DNA of 64,000 nucleotides from Macrosoma leucophasiata (GCA_036365455.1 JAWQUS010000026.1:10248001-10312000); one strand, 5' to 3'. Positions 31,862 to 43,454 are shown, numbered from the stretch's first letter. Numbers and translations are program-made. The notes: generated from the letters alone by a model not told the origin.

Positions 31862-32246
31862 GAAAGCGCGCATGGCCACGCGGCTGGTGTAGATCGCAAG
31901 CGATCTACTCGAATGAGCGATACGGGCGCGGTCGGGTGTGTGATGGGTGACCGCTAGTAACAAAATTAAAAAAGCGCGTCTCCGTGCTTCGGAGGGCACG
32001 TTAAGCCGTCGATCTCGGTTGCAATCGATAGAAAGCAGTCGTTGAACCTTGTCGGAGCCCTTATGGACGGTTTGAAAACATCCGACAGCGGGTTGGCCAC
32101 TAACCCGTATCTCCAACAACCCGCATTGGAATAGCGTGGTGGAGTTAGCTCCAATCGTCCCCCTAAAAAAGGGGAGAGAACGAGTCTCTAGCAGCCCAGC
32201 AGTGGGACGTACAAGTAGGACGTAAGGTTGTCATTATTGTTATATT
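31862..32246 (+). mobile_element. SINE family C, copy 3, nested in family A
   Basis: Starts GAAAGCGCGCATGGCCACGC and ends GGTTGTCATTATTGTTATATT. AATTAAGTA occurs on each side (31853-31861 and 32247-32255), a 9 bp target duplication inside the A element. Slightly longer than copy 2 owing to small insertions near its 3' end. Confidence 0.92.
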
Positions 32247-32310
32247 AATTAAGTATTGCAGTGTTGCCAACGCCCTTGAGCTCCATCGCTGGAGCTCCAC
32301 CACCAGTACT
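32247..32310 (-). mobile_element. family A retroposon, 5' portion of the interrupted copy
   Basis: AATTAAGTATTGCAGTG then GCTGGAGCTCCACCACCAGT, the family A head in minus orientation. Confidence 0.75.
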
Positions 32311-32739
32311 CTAAAAATATATGAGTACTTATTTAATACTGTTCCCCGCTACCGCGTCCGCACCGCTCTCACCTAATGTTCAGCGTATACCAATTGAATA
32401 TAATCTGTATGTCGTCGCAAGACCTACGTCATTCGCATACTCTTATGTAAGTTTATGGAGAGCGATAGTTCAAAACATTACCGACCGTGTTTTTGTCTGT
32501 AATATCATCAATATTTATGAGATAACATTTTTTTGTGTTGATGGAATAATAAACTGGCTTTAAACAGAACCTCGATGGCGAGTGAAAAGCCAAGGTTCTT
32601 GTGGTCGTGCTACGGAAGACACTATTTCGTTTCCGGGATTTTTTTAACTGAGTTTAACGTGACTTGAAATAGGAGTAAACTGTTTAAAAAAACAGGAGTA
32701 AGTACACGTAGGTACTAGCGGAAAAATGGAACGTGAAAG
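32311..32739. other. unannotated stretch
   Basis: An 80-codon frame (32321-32563) has no recognisable domain. No repeat found. Confidence 0.35.
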
Positions 32740-32865
32740 TGTGAGTTAAAAATTATCCAAATCGGTGTAGGCGTTTTAAAATTATCGGTGAACATACATA
32801 AAAGAAAAAAAAAAATCCAGAGAACCTCCTCCTATTTTTGGAAGTCGGTTAAAAAGAGGAAATTA
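32740..32865. repeat. family G-like end fragment
   Basis: CCAAATCGGTGTAGGCGTTT and AGAGAACCTCCTCCTATTTT then GGAAGTCGGTTAAAAAG, the end type seen at 23030 and 45155. Confidence 0.5.
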
Positions 32866-33086
32866 CATTCTACTGTTATTCTCAGTGACATTCTTGACTC
32901 TCAATTTTAATAGTTATAAGCCGTCCTTTGTATCTATTGTTATTCACATTCGTTTTCGTTTAACATAGTAACCATGACGATAACATAACTAACTATAGTA
33001 CAATTAATGTTATTGATTTCTGACATATAATAAGCGATGCTTGAAATCCAAAATGATAAATAAATATAATAAAAAAAAAAAAAACT

Positions 33087-33396
33087 GCCTCGGTAGCCTA
33101 GTGGTAGCAGGCCACTACTGCTACGCTGAGGTCCCGGGTTCGAATCCCGGGTAGGGGGTTATCAGAGATAATGGTGTAAGGTCCTTTATCTCTGGTTCTA
33201 TTGGGATTTTCCATTTTCTGGAAATTTCCCAGTATCTCGAAGTTTGGTAATGTGCCCGGAGATGTCAACAGGCTCGCCACCTGTTACATGGGCCAAAACT
33301 TAACCGGCGAATCGTGGGTGTTTGCATGTATGCTTGAAGGCATGCATTCACCTCTGCCTACCCCTTCGGGGATTACAGGCGTGAAGTTACGTTTAT
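33087..33396 (+). mobile_element. SINE family F, complete copy
   Basis: The reference copy. tRNA-like head CTGCCTCGGTAGCCTAGTGG with a perfect B-box GGTTCGAATCC, then AGAGATAATGGTGTAAGGTC, the body AACAGGCTCGCCACCTGTTA, CGGCGAATCGTGGGTGTTTG, and the end GGCGTGAAGTTACGTTT. About 310 bp. The head carries pol III-type internal promoter boxes. No tRNA function: the acceptor ends do not pair. Confidence 0.9.
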
Positions 33397-33691
33397 AAAT
33401 AAATATTTTAGGTTAAGTTTTGCTAATCTCTCCTTTGTCTTTTTCTATCCTGCACATTTGACAATGCAACTGACAAAGACAAAGCATTCTATAGCTAAAA
33501 CGTATGTAATGTACGTTTATGAATAAGGGGGTTAGACTTTTGCCTTCGACTATAATTATGAATAGGTATATGGACGGTTAAGGAGATGGATGGAATGATG
33601 GACGGAGCGGTTCCCGTATTAGGCAGTATCCCAAGTACCACCAGAGTAGAGCGTGGAGCGCCAAAGGTTTCTATCTTTTTTTTATTTCGAA

Positions 33692-33948
33692 CTAGCTGTC
33701 CCAGCACTTCGTATTGCCTCAGAATGAAATAATGTGTCAAAGGTTTGATAGATACGGACTATTTGTATGGGAAAATGAAATTGTGTTTTTTACTATTCCT
33801 CTTCAATTCATTCATATTTTCTTACATTTTAAACCTTCCCCGGACTTCCAAAAATCATTCAAAACCAAAATTAGCCAAATCGGTCCACCTGTTATCGAGT
33901 TTTAGTGAGACTAACGAACAGCAATTGATTTTTATATATATAGATAGA
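33692..33948 (-). mobile_element. Helitron-like element (family H)
   Basis: On the minus strand it opens TCTATCTATATATATAAAAA and ends CGAAGTGCTGGGACAGCTAG next to T. A TC start, a CTAG end and no inverted ends are the Helitron pattern. It is collinear with the copy at 54972. The small frames over it are artefacts. Confidence 0.65.
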
Positions 33949-35571
33949 TTAAATTAACTATTACGTAAGATAACCACATAATGTTCGGCCTATCTACTAA
34001 ATATATATTTAAATTAATTTACCGTTTATTCGCTCGGTGGTAACCACCCCAGAAGACTGTCCGCATTGCACTAAGTTCTTACTTACAAATAATGGACAAA
34101 CTCTGTCTGACCTAATAAATGATTAATAAAAAAAAATTGCCACGAATGGCTACGCTAATTCCTGCATTTAGTAGTTTTCCTGCAGTTATACCTATAGACT
34201 TAGGAATATATGGGCTAAAGTCCAGTCCATCATTCCATATGCCTATAGCCGTATGTACCTTCCCAGATTCCTGTAGTAACTGTATGAAAATATTGAAAAT
34301 GTATACATTAATTTATAACCGTATAGGTATACCTAAATATTTTTTCTAGATTATAGAATATTCTTACGTAAATTAGCAAACTAAAACAGAAAATTATGGA
34401 AACATCGTTTGACTTGCATATACCTAACTAACAAAAAACCTGGTCACCTTGATGGGGACACGTGCAAACTATTGATTATATAAATATAATGTAAACACTT
34501 TTTGATTTTCGTCTGTGTTCATATGATATTTAGATTATGTTATTTTTAACTATTTGTACGCTTTACCTTTGTCTTAATTAAATTAAATTACCCTAAGTCT
34601 GTAAGAGCATCTCTTCAGAACGCCTGTATTTCTTTGTGTATGAAATTACTTTTGTGTTCTATCTACAACACTGTCTAATTTAGATCTGGTACTGAATTCA
34701 GTTTTACATTTAAATAAAAAATATTAATATTTAATGTCTCGCAGCTGCAGTGTTTTGGAGTAAAGACGTACCTATTTCGTTACATACTCGTAGTATATTT
34801 AGGCATTGTATTAAGAGGCGTGCATACATATCTCGATTAATCGCTGCGGCGATAAACTGGCGATACACTCGCTACTCGCAGCCCGGTAGCGATGAAAACT
34901 TAATGTAATCGAGGCGCATTTATCTTCACGTATCTAGGTCAAACGTGCATTTGCGACGTATACCTACCTATCGCTGAATGGTTTAAACTGTGTGTTCGAA
35001 TGAATACTATAACTTTTTGTTAAAAGCTTTAGTTTAAACGTGGCGGATAATAAATTGTATTGTATTTTTATGGGCTTGTTGTGACCGGAACTGAACACAA
35101 TAAAGTTGAAAAATCTATTGGATCTCATTTGGCCGATGCTTTATCTATTAGAAATTTGCTGTCTGGTAGAAAATATGTTAACTGTCAATATTTTATACCA
35201 ATGCCATGTAATATGACTTAGGTAATAGCAAATATAAAGGCAAAAGAAGATGTTGATGATGTGTAGATGTTTATTGGCTGTAATCAGCACTTACCTCCTC
35301 CATCCTCGAGAGTTGATTGTTTGCTACCATCATAACAAAAGATAACATGTCATATTATGTATATTTGTTTATATTTATGTGGCGGAATTAATAGTATTTA
35401 ATCATAGGATGCCTGCAATCAATAAAATTATCTTTTGTTTCGTTCGTCGTGTTAGAATTAGTTCGACAGTTTAAGCAATGATTAAAATGTGCTTTAATTT
35501 GAATTAACTTGATTAAAGGTAGGCTCAGTATCAGCTAAGTGATCAATGTGCGTGTAGGTAAATCTTGTTCA
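33949..35571. other. unannotated 1.6 kb stretch
   Basis: AT-rich; small frames near 34119 lack any domain. No window-level repeat recognised. Confidence 0.35.
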
Positions 35572-35854
35572 CACTGATGTTCCAGTGACGGAGCTCACGG
35601 GCGTAGACACTACCGCATTACCTAATATACTTGCCGCAAAATGGTAGTTTTCAGCACTATCGTGTTCCGGTCAGGTGGTAAGGTACGGCCGTGTAATTTC
35701 CGGCACAGAGGCATAACACCTTAGGCCTCAGGAGTGGTAACGCATCTGCATTTTGACCTTGGTCTTTGTGTGGGTGTCTCTAGGCTGCAGTCATCATTTA
35801 ACATCAATGTGTACTGCATGCTTGTTTGCCACTTCTATTACATTAAAAAATAAC
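35572..35854 (+). mobile_element. family A retroposon, near full length
   Basis: GATGTTCCAGTGACGGAGCT to CACTTCTATTACATTAAAAA. It lacks only the first ~12 bases of the head. Good agreement with 49652 and 57557. Confidence 0.87.
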
Positions 35855-36236
35855 ACAAGACTAAGGTATATGTCTATACATTTACTTTAAATAGTCCCCG
35901 GGACAGGTGATTACCTAATATTAGTGATTAACTAAGAGATGAGACATAAAATACTTTTTTTTCTCTCTCCGTTTGGAAAGACAACCGTTTGCCGTGTAGG
36001 CAGTGTGTATAAACCCTGTTCTTTATCGAATGCATAATGTTTTATTCAGGCGTCAACGAGAGGCGAGTGTACAGTCCCCTCAATCTTGATAGATGTCCAC
36101 TCCAAATAGGATTGCGTTAGGTTATTTTATTCGAAACATGAACACGTTTTATAGTGACTCGTTTTTTGCATATTTATCTATTCTCTGCCATTCGCGATGT
36201 CGGATATTGAATGTTGACTTGCCGTAACATTAAAAG
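35855..36236. other. unannotated stretch
   Basis: Nothing recognised. Confidence 0.3.
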
Positions 36237-36394
36237 TATATTTTATTTTAAAGAAAAATGGAAAGAAAAATTTGACTTCAGGCGAGACTCGAACTCGCGG
36301 CCTAACTGGGAATCTAGTCCAGCCGCTCTTCCAATTGAGCTACTGAAGTCCTGCCCGATTTGTCAAATCTTTCCTTCACATTTATTGCATTGCT
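36237..36394 (-). mobile_element. SINE family E, left arm of an inverted pair
   Basis: A 158 bp arm that is the near-exact reverse complement of 36547-36704. It includes the tRNA-like head (complement of GGACTTCAGTAGCTCAATTG) and the CTTT tail. The 71-codon frame across it is spurious. Confidence 0.85.
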
Positions 36395-36746
36395 ATTTAT
36401 CACAAGCATGTGTTAATGCGAAATAATATAAAACAATGATTAAGGATAAAAGCGACTTCTTTACGATATTCAATAAACTGCAAAGTCTATTATATCGGTT
36501 GTCTGACTAGCATAGTTGGCAATAGATGGCGCTGCTGCTACCATAAAGCAATGCAATAAATGTGAAGGAAAGATTTGACAAATCGGGCAGGACTTCAGTA
36601 GCTCAATTGGAAGAGCGGCTGGACTAGATTCCCAGTCGGCCGTGAGTTCGAGTCTCGCCTGAAGTCAAACTTTTCTTTCCATTTTTCTTTAAAATAAAAT
36701 ATATTTCACAAGCATGTGTTAATGCGAAATAATATAAAACAATGAA
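36395..36746 (+). mobile_element. SINE family E, long copy, right arm of the pair
   Basis: It carries the same ~305 bp unit as 65-368: CACAAGCATGTGTTAATGCG, the GATGGCGCTGCTGCTACCAT block, and the tRNA-like head at 36593-36665. CACAAGCATGTGTTAATGCG then recurs at 36709, so the unit is bracketed by a direct repeat. Confidence 0.85.
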
Positions 36747-37161
36747 TAGTATGATTACAATCTAGAGTCGAATATTTCTAAAGGAGATGTTGCGAGCTCG
36801 GCTCTGGTACGTACAGTACCTGAAAAAATGGGTAAATTAAAGAAGAATCCGAAAAATATACAATTAATTTATTCAAGAATATATTTTAGAGTTACAACCA
36901 CATTAAATTCAAACGATTTTATCATTTTCAATATGGTTATTAGTGGCATTTGTCAAAATGACATCGCCCGCCGTATTCGCCATGTTGGTTTTGAGTTGCA
37001 ATTCTAACTGCAAATAATGTTTTGTAACTGCAAACAAAGCTAAATAAGTGAATATATGCAGTAAAAAACGTTTTTATATTGATTTTGCCTGTTAATGATA
37101 TTGTGTACAATACATGGCCGGAGGTCCATACATTTTTGCAACATCTCCTTTATAACTTAAA
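36747..37161. other. unannotated stretch
   Basis: Nothing recognised. Confidence 0.3.
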
Positions 37162-37376
37162 CTGCCTCAGTAGCCTAGTGGTAGCAGGGAACTACTACTA
37201 CGCTGGGGTCCTGGGTTCGATTCCTGGGTCGGGGGATATTAGAGATAACGGTGTAAAATCCTTTATCTCTGGTTCTATTGGGATTTTTCCATTTTCTGTT
37301 ACATGGGCCAAAACGTAACCGGCGAATCGTGGGTGTTTGCATGTATGATTGAATGCATGCATTTACCTCGTGTTAC
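37162..37376 (+). mobile_element. SINE family F with internal deletion
   Basis: Complete head (CTGCCTCAGTAGCCTAGTGG, GGTTCGATTCC), then after TTTCCATTTTCTG it jumps to TTACATGGGCCAAAACG, losing the AACAGGCTCGCC block. The 3' end is cut at TTTACCTC. Confidence 0.85.
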
Positions 37377-37562
37377 GATTTTTTTTAATAACTTTTATGA
37401 ATTAGTTCTATTAATAGCACATATATTTACTCCCTTATTCATAAAAATATTTTAGCTAAAGTGTTGCTAATCTATCCTGTGTCTTTTTCTATCCTACGCA
37501 ATTGACAATGCGACCGATAAAGACAAAGCATATTATTACTAAAACGTATCTAATGTACGTTT

Positions 37563-37620
37563 TGTTTTTTTAAAAACTAACTCCTTTACTCATGTAAAGG
37601 AGTTAGTTTTTAAAAAAACA
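37563..37620. repeat. perfect 26-bp hairpin
   Basis: Left arm 37563-37588 (includes AAAAACTAACTCCTTTA), loop CTCATG, right arm 37595-37620 its exact complement. Confidence 0.9.
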
Positions 37621-37646
37621 ATAAATATATTTATGTGCCTAATTCA

Positions 37647-37685
37647 TCATATCAGCCGTAAGATGTCCACAGCTGTATCAAAACG
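37647..37685 (-). repeat. family M tail fragment
   Basis: TTCATCATATCAGCCGTAAG and ATGTCCAC, the start of the complement of the RTE tail. The following frame to 37851 shows no recognisable domain. Confidence 0.4.
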
Positions 37686-37865
37686 TATCAAGGCGATCGC
37701 AGTGGCGATAGTTTTATCGCAGGACGTTGCTGCCGATCTTGCGTTATTGCACTTACCTACTACCGCTCCATTAGAATGGTTTGACCGCCATTGTTCGGTT
37801 GCCTCTTCTGCTAGTAGGCGGTGGGGTCGCCTCGTCCCGACGACAGCCTAATTATTATTCTATCC

Positions 37866-37922
37866 TTTTTTTATGTTATGGTAGTGTTAAACACGCATGC
37901 AGTTCACATTGATGTTATTGAT
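37866..37922 (-). repeat. family A 3' fragment
   Basis: TTTTTTTATGTTATGGTAGT to GCAGTTCACATTGATGTTA. Confidence 0.6.
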
Positions 37923-38359
37923 AATAGCTATGTAAGAACATCATATATTACAAAAATTAACCTATCCAATTTCAACTTAATAATAATACATGAATGTCTC
38001 TCTCGTGTTGGCAGTAAATATATCAATCCCCTGAAGATCAAATTATCAGAATTCATATTATATATTTGGGAAGTTTGGGAACGCATTTAACGTAAACATT
38101 TCTATAATTACAAAGTTTTCTGCTCGCGTGGGTAGGACCTTGACATAGGGTCGTTAAATGGTTGTATGTGTATGACTTTGATCCTGATCGTTCTCTCATT
38201 AATTACTGTTTCTGAATTTTAATAATTTTGATAATAAACTGTATGTTGTTTTCCTCCTGGAGAGGAGGAAATTCCTTTCTTCCTTTTAATTTACCAAATC
38301 TTTAAAATGAATTTAACAGACCGTAAATTTACCTACTTGTTAACTGCACAATGATAATT
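37923..38359. other. unannotated stretch
   Basis: Contains a small palindrome TTTCCTCCTGGAGAGGAGGAAA near 38249. No gene. Confidence 0.35.
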
Positions 38360-38575
38360 AAATGGTAGCGTTCAGCACTATCGTGTTCCGGTCAGGTGGT
38401 AATGTACGGCCCTGTAATTTTCGGCACAGAGGCATAACACCTAGGGCCTCAGGAGTGGTATCGCATCTGGATTTTGACCTTGGTCTTTGTGTGTGTCTAT
38501 AGGCTGCAGTGGTCACTTAACATCAATGTGAACTGCATGCTTGTTTGTCACTTCCATTAAGTTATATTAAAAAAA
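38360..38575 (+). mobile_element. family A retroposon, 5'-truncated
   Basis: Begins AAATGGTAGCGTTCAGCACT and ends CACTTCCATTAAGTTATATT then A-run. Confidence 0.82.
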
Positions 38576-38689
38576 TATGGAATTAAGTTTCTTGAAATCA
38601 TTTTACTTTACGTTTTGAATGCAACATCCTTATTTTCTACCGATTTTCAATGTATGAAAAAGAGATTAAAAGCCAAAGTAACAGTGTAA

Positions 38690-38830
38690 TGGCATAAAAC
38701 AACAATAGTTGAGCGAAAGCATCGCGATGACACCGCGAAATGAAACGCACTTTAATCAGCGAACGCGCTTACCTACAACATACCGCGATGATATGGCGCA
38801 CAATTCGCCTATAGCTTATGGGGAGCTATT
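38690..38830 (+). repeat. local direct repeat, copy 1
   Basis: ATGGCATAAAACAACAATAG, ATCGCGATGACACCGCGAAA, AGCGAACGCGCTTACCTA, ending CACAATTCGCCTA. It recurs ~217 bp downstream. Confidence 0.75.
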
Positions 38831-38906
38831 ATGTACCTACATACTTTTAACGCGAAGGATTTTAAATTTCAAGAATCAAGTAGATAAAAGCGAACAGAAC
38901 AGAATA

Positions 38907-39048
38907 ATGGCATAAAACAACAACATATAGGTGTTGCGATTAAATCGTGACACGACCGCAAAATGAAACTCGTTTTAACGAAATCAGCGAACGCGCGTAC
39001 CTATAACATATCGCGATGATAAATGGCGAACAATTCGCCTAAACTACC
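38907..39048 (+). repeat. local direct repeat, copy 2
   Basis: ATGGCATAAAACAACAACAT, TCGTGACACGACCGCAAAAT, AGCGAACGCGCGTACCTA, ending ACAATTCGCCTAAA. The copies are clearly diverged. Confidence 0.75.
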
Positions 39049-39059
39049 AGAGTACTTAT

Positions 39060-39183
39060 AAGGAGAGAGAGAGAGAGAGAGGGGGAGAGAGAGAGAGAGG
39101 GAGAGAGAGAGAGGGAGAGAGAGAGGGAGAGAGAGAGAGGGAGAGAGAGAGGGAGAGGGAGAGAGAGAGGGAGAGAGAGAGAG
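39060..39183. repeat. purine tract (GA/GGGA microsatellite)
   Basis: About 124 bases made only of G and A, with interspersed GGG. The 99-codon Ser-Leu frame on the other strand is an artefact of this tract. Confidence 0.95.
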
Positions 39184-39224
39184 TTAAAGAATAACTACTG
39201 CTAGTACTACTCTGTCCTCGGAGA

Positions 39225-39362
39225 TGCCTCTCCTTAGGATGCGTTGCCACGCATCTACATTGAAATCTTTGGATATTATGTCGATGCTTATAGGCTACAT
39301 TATCACTTACATACCATATCTGTGAACTATATGCTTGCTTGCCATTATATGACATTAATAAA
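39225..39362 (+). repeat. family A, 5'-truncated and diverged
   Basis: Weak match from CTCCTTAGGATGCGTTGCCA to GCTTGCTTGCCATTATATGA. Close to the diverged 3' end at 61200-61335. Confidence 0.55.
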
Positions 39363-40589
39363 TCAAGAACAGAAAACAGAACAGTAGGTATAATAATATA
39401 ATACTTACTCGTATATGGAAAATAAATGCCCCACCGCTGATGTGGACATTAAATCTTTCTAAAAAAATTCATAAACAGAGCGTTATTATACAGGTCTAGA
39501 TCTTTCTCAACCTTTAAAAAACGATAATGTTTAACACATGGTAATTATATTACTTTCATATGTTAAACTCTAGAATATATTTATTTTTATATGTACGGCC
39601 TCGATACAATACATACATATTTAAAAAACATCGAATTAACGTTAAACACTTTTATTTAACGTTAACATCAATATTTTGTCAAGTCCTTAAATTCAACACG
39701 TTTTGTTACTAAAATATCAGCAATAATCAGAGACCGCAGACCGCAATCGATTCTATTTGAATAACCCCGAAAAACAGTACCTATGTTTCATAAATAGAAC
39801 AAAACATAACAGTTAAAACGTTGTTTCCGAACGAAACTTCGATTGATTTGAGGATTACGAGTGGATTGAAATGGTCGCCGCAAAATGAACGTTTTTGATA
39901 GTAAGACCGCGCTCGCGTTTATTGAGAGAGAAAAAAAATCCCCACCCAGCCAGACGGAAACATGCGACGGCGTTCGGATGCGATTGTTTCTATATTCCGA
40001 ATGCGAATGCAAAGTATGAAATAATTATGGCGGTGAGTGCTCGACATGTCGTCTCCCTATCCCCCTTCCACCCGTCCTCACAGGCAGTAGGGCTACTACT
40101 CGGATTTTTGGACTATTTGTCAACAATATTTCTATGGAGCAAACCAACAGTTTGGCAGAATAACATTCAAAATATTGCCTCCGAACTTAATAAAGAGAGA
40201 ACTCCCAAAAATTATCAATCTATATTTTTCAAAATCAGTAGATAGTCATTATTTGCGTGTAGTCGCATTCCTATTACATACAGAATTTTTATGTTTTTTT
40301 TTTAATTATGAGTATGAAAAAAATACCCAAATCTATTGTTACAAATAGAGGCAACCCTGTCAGGCGGTGCAATGTCGGCGAAATCTCGAATGTGGCAGAA
40401 AGGGACTTGTTGCTTTATCAGTGTCATACTTTTGAGGGGTTCTTTCGTAAATTATGTTTGCGTTGCCGATGCGACGCGTTTGTTTATGTAAAGGTTTTGT
40501 TCTGATTCTTAATGACATTTATAATCTATAATTGATCAAAAATTTTATTATTGCAAATGGGTTTTATTTACTTGACAATTTAATGCCTT
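39363..40589. other. unannotated 1.2 kb stretch
   Basis: Frames at 39788-40245 show no domain. No repeat recognised. Confidence 0.35.
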
Positions 40590-40868
40590 TACCGGTGGTA
40601 GAGTTCCTGTGCTCGAGGGCGTAGGCACCACCGCATTACGTAATCTATCTCCCGCCAAATGGTAGCGTTGGTAATGGTGTTCCGTTTAGATGGTATTGTA
40701 TGGCCCCGTAATAACTATCACAGAGACACTACAACTAAGGTCTCAGGGGTGGCAACGCATCTGCATTTTGACGTCTTGTCTTTGAGTAAGTGTATATAGG
40801 CTGCGGTCATCAGTTAACATCAATGTGAACAGCATGCTTGTTTGTCACCTTCATTTAATGAAAAAAAG
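40590..40868 (+). mobile_element. family A retroposon, near full length
   Basis: TACCGGTGGTAGAGTTCCTG to CACCTTCATTTAATGAAAAA. A small deletion near the head (no ACGGAG). It belongs to the subgroup reading AACTATCACAGAGACAC. Confidence 0.87.
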
Positions 40869-42084
40869 CTGCGTAAAAGTCCAGTTAGTCAATTTAGGGT
40901 TTTCATAATCAAAACTGGTCCTATTTCCTATTACTACACCATGGTTCTCTAATGTAGTAGAACAACCTATGTCTTTTGAACCGTAATAGGATATATTAAT
41001 TGATCGTTTGAAAATTAATTGCCTTAACCACATTGCAGCGTTCAAGCAGCAGTGGCAACTGATTAAAATGAGTTATTTAATTCTTACTCCATCTACAATA
41101 CCTTGGCTCAATCAATTCCGCATACAAAACAGTAATCGACAGGTACGTGCCTTTTTGCGGGGACACAAAAGCACCACGAACGAACAATGGGTGATGAATA
41201 ATATACAAATAAGTACAGGACAACGGGCAACAAAAGGCTCGGTCCATCTATGCGGCAAATAAGCTGAAATACTGCTCAGCGACGCAACTATGAGCCAACA
41301 TTGAAATGTAGTGATGTTTTAAAAAAATGCCAAGTGCGAAACTTATATTGCTTAAGGTTTCTTGGCTTTTTTAAGTGAAAAATTCATTAGCGGCATTGTG
41401 GACTTTTCGTGATGGGTAAAAAATGTTAAACTCCCGTCAGGACACGTGACCTGATCGAAAATTCGTAAGACGGAGGGAGAGTAGACCGCCGCCGTGGCCT
41501 AGGAGAGAGCAAGTATCCTTCTCTCTTTCTAACGCGCGCTGAAAATGTATGCCTGCGCCTGCTGTTTCGTTTAGGCGGCGCAGGGCGCTTTAGCGAATGT
41601 GCGTGTGTTTGTGTTACAGCGTGTTAAATTTTAGATGTAGGTAATGTAAATTGTCATGTTTATATACGATAGCGCAATATATTAATATCGTATTTTATTT
41701 TTATTGTTTTAATTTTTTTTTGTTATCAAAGCAAAACAGAAGCCTGGGTCTGTATACGCGGCAAATAAGCTGACATACTGTCCTTTTTCCTGCCGTTTTT
41801 GATAAAAAAGGAGTAGAGAAGTTCTTTTTCTAGGCACAGAACCCTAAAAGTTTTTTGTGTTTTTATTCTCGTGCATCTCCAACTCAAGGCGTCGTCGACT
41901 CGAACTTGTGTACTTTGCTGTACACAACTACACAAGCAAAACGGATCGCGATAACACAAAAATCTGGCACTGTTTGTCCGCCATGCCCTGTGATGCGTAC
42001 ATCATTCGGATTTATTTAATAGGCTATAAAGCACAGATGACGTCGGAAACTGCTGGAAAAATTGCCATTGTATTTGAGACTTGA
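40869..42084. other. unannotated stretch with one repeated motif
   Basis: GCGGCAAATAAGCTGA occurs at ~41252 and ~41758. No gene seen; small frames lack domains. Confidence 0.35.
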
Positions 42085-42190
42085 TATATTAGCGTTAAGC
42101 GGATGGGGGTTGCCAGATACCCCATAGAGACCGCGTGTTGGCTGTAGTTTGTTTTCGACTGGCACTTATTAAAAATATCGATCCAGTTAC
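42085..42190 (+). repeat. local direct repeat Q, copy 1
   Basis: GCGGATGGGGGTTGCCAGAT then a CGATCCAGTTACG end. It recurs, diverged, at 43015. Confidence 0.5.
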
Positions 42191-42708
42191 GTAGTGTTAC
42201 GTTCGTTCATTCTTGTTTTAATGAAGGTTTTTATTTATTTTGGCTGTCTTAGAGCGTTCAAATCAGTTTGGGAAGAACTAAAATGATTAATTTAGCTTGT
42301 TGTTTAATTTGTAAAGCTTATAGACTTAAAAAGGGGATATAGGTATCTTCATCTTCAGATAAGTACGCTGCTATTCCTGAAGCTAACAAATTGTTTGAAC
42401 GATATAGGTGCCTAGTCTTGTTGGAAAACAACAGCGTGAAGTAATAATATTAAATATTCCCTGAAGCCGCAGTGGACCCGATCGGGACCGAGAACAATAA
42501 GAAATGAATTGTTTTATTTTTCTCATGGCCTAAGGAATTACTGGCTTAACAACTAAACACCCACGTTTGTAGGTATGCATGAAGTTACTTCTGCTTACCT
42601 ACTACTACATCCGTAAATTAGACGTATATTTTTAAAATGTGGCGGTATCACCACGCTCCTCTTACCATTATAATACTAAGTACCTTAGAAGCATCATTTA
42701 AGACTTCT
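42191..42708. other. unannotated stretch
   Basis: Nothing recognised. Confidence 0.3.
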
Positions 42709-43004
42709 CCTGGTGGTAGAGTTCCAGTGTAGGAGCTCGAGGGCGTAGGCACCACCGCATAACCTAATCTATCTGCCGCTAAATGGTAGTGTTCAGCACT
42801 ATCGTGTTCCGGTTAGATGGTAGTGCATGGCCCTGTAATAACTATCACAGAGACACAACATCTAAAGTTTCAGGGGTGGCAACGCATCTGCATTTTGACC
42901 TCTGGTCTTCCTGTGGGTGTCTAGGTATAGGCTACAGTTATCACTTAACATCAATATGAACTGCATGCTTGTTTGCCACCTTTGTTACATAAAAAAAAAA
43001 ACAT
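42709..43004 (+). mobile_element. family A retroposon, full length
   Basis: CCTGGTGGTAGAGTTCCAGT to CACCTTTGTTACATAAAAAA. The same AACTATCACAGAG subgroup as 40590 and 49652. Confidence 0.9.
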
Positions 43005-43014
43005 ATATTACTGG

Positions 43015-43112
43015 TATTCGTTTTAAGTGGATGGGGTTGTCACATACCCCATGGGAATAACGTACCGACGAGAGTATTTATTAGCTGGCTCTGATTAAAA
43101 GTATCGACCTCG
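43015..43112 (+). repeat. local direct repeat Q, copy 2
   Basis: GTGGATGGGGTTGTCACATA, ACCCCATGGGAATA, AAAAGTATCGACCTCG parallel the copy at 42085. Confidence 0.5.
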
Positions 43113-43454
43113 CCTGCATTTCGTCTCATATTTATTCATCTGCAGAATGCAGAATTGAAAACAATGTACTTTGCTTTAAAAATTGTATTGATAAGTATCG
43201 AAAGCCTAGTATTAAAAGCCATATTTCGTAAGTAGTAAATATCAAAGGAGCATAGATCAATGAGTGCAAATATAGGTAATGTTGATCAATTAATTTTGAA
43301 ACTTGTTTGCTGATTTCATTCATGAATTCCCTTTAAAGTTTTATGGACCTAATCCCAAAAAGTCAATTTTTAAAAGTACCTACTGCAAAAATGAACGTCG
43401 ATTTCGAAAAGTAAGTAAGTCATTACATATTTTTAAACCAGGCCATAAGAATAT

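Noticed and set aside
33087..33160. Possible tRNA gene with perfect B-box
   Set aside because: The acceptor ends do not pair and the sequence continues into the SINE F body found in eight other places.
36593..36665. Possible functional tRNA gene
   Set aside because: The ends pair, but the anticodon stem has a mismatch, the sequence recurs as an inverted pair and at 262, and it carries a SINE-like tail, so it is a tRNA-derived repeat.
39056..39355. Ser-Leu-rich 99-codon frame
   Set aside because: It is produced by the GA/GGGA simple tract on the opposite strand.
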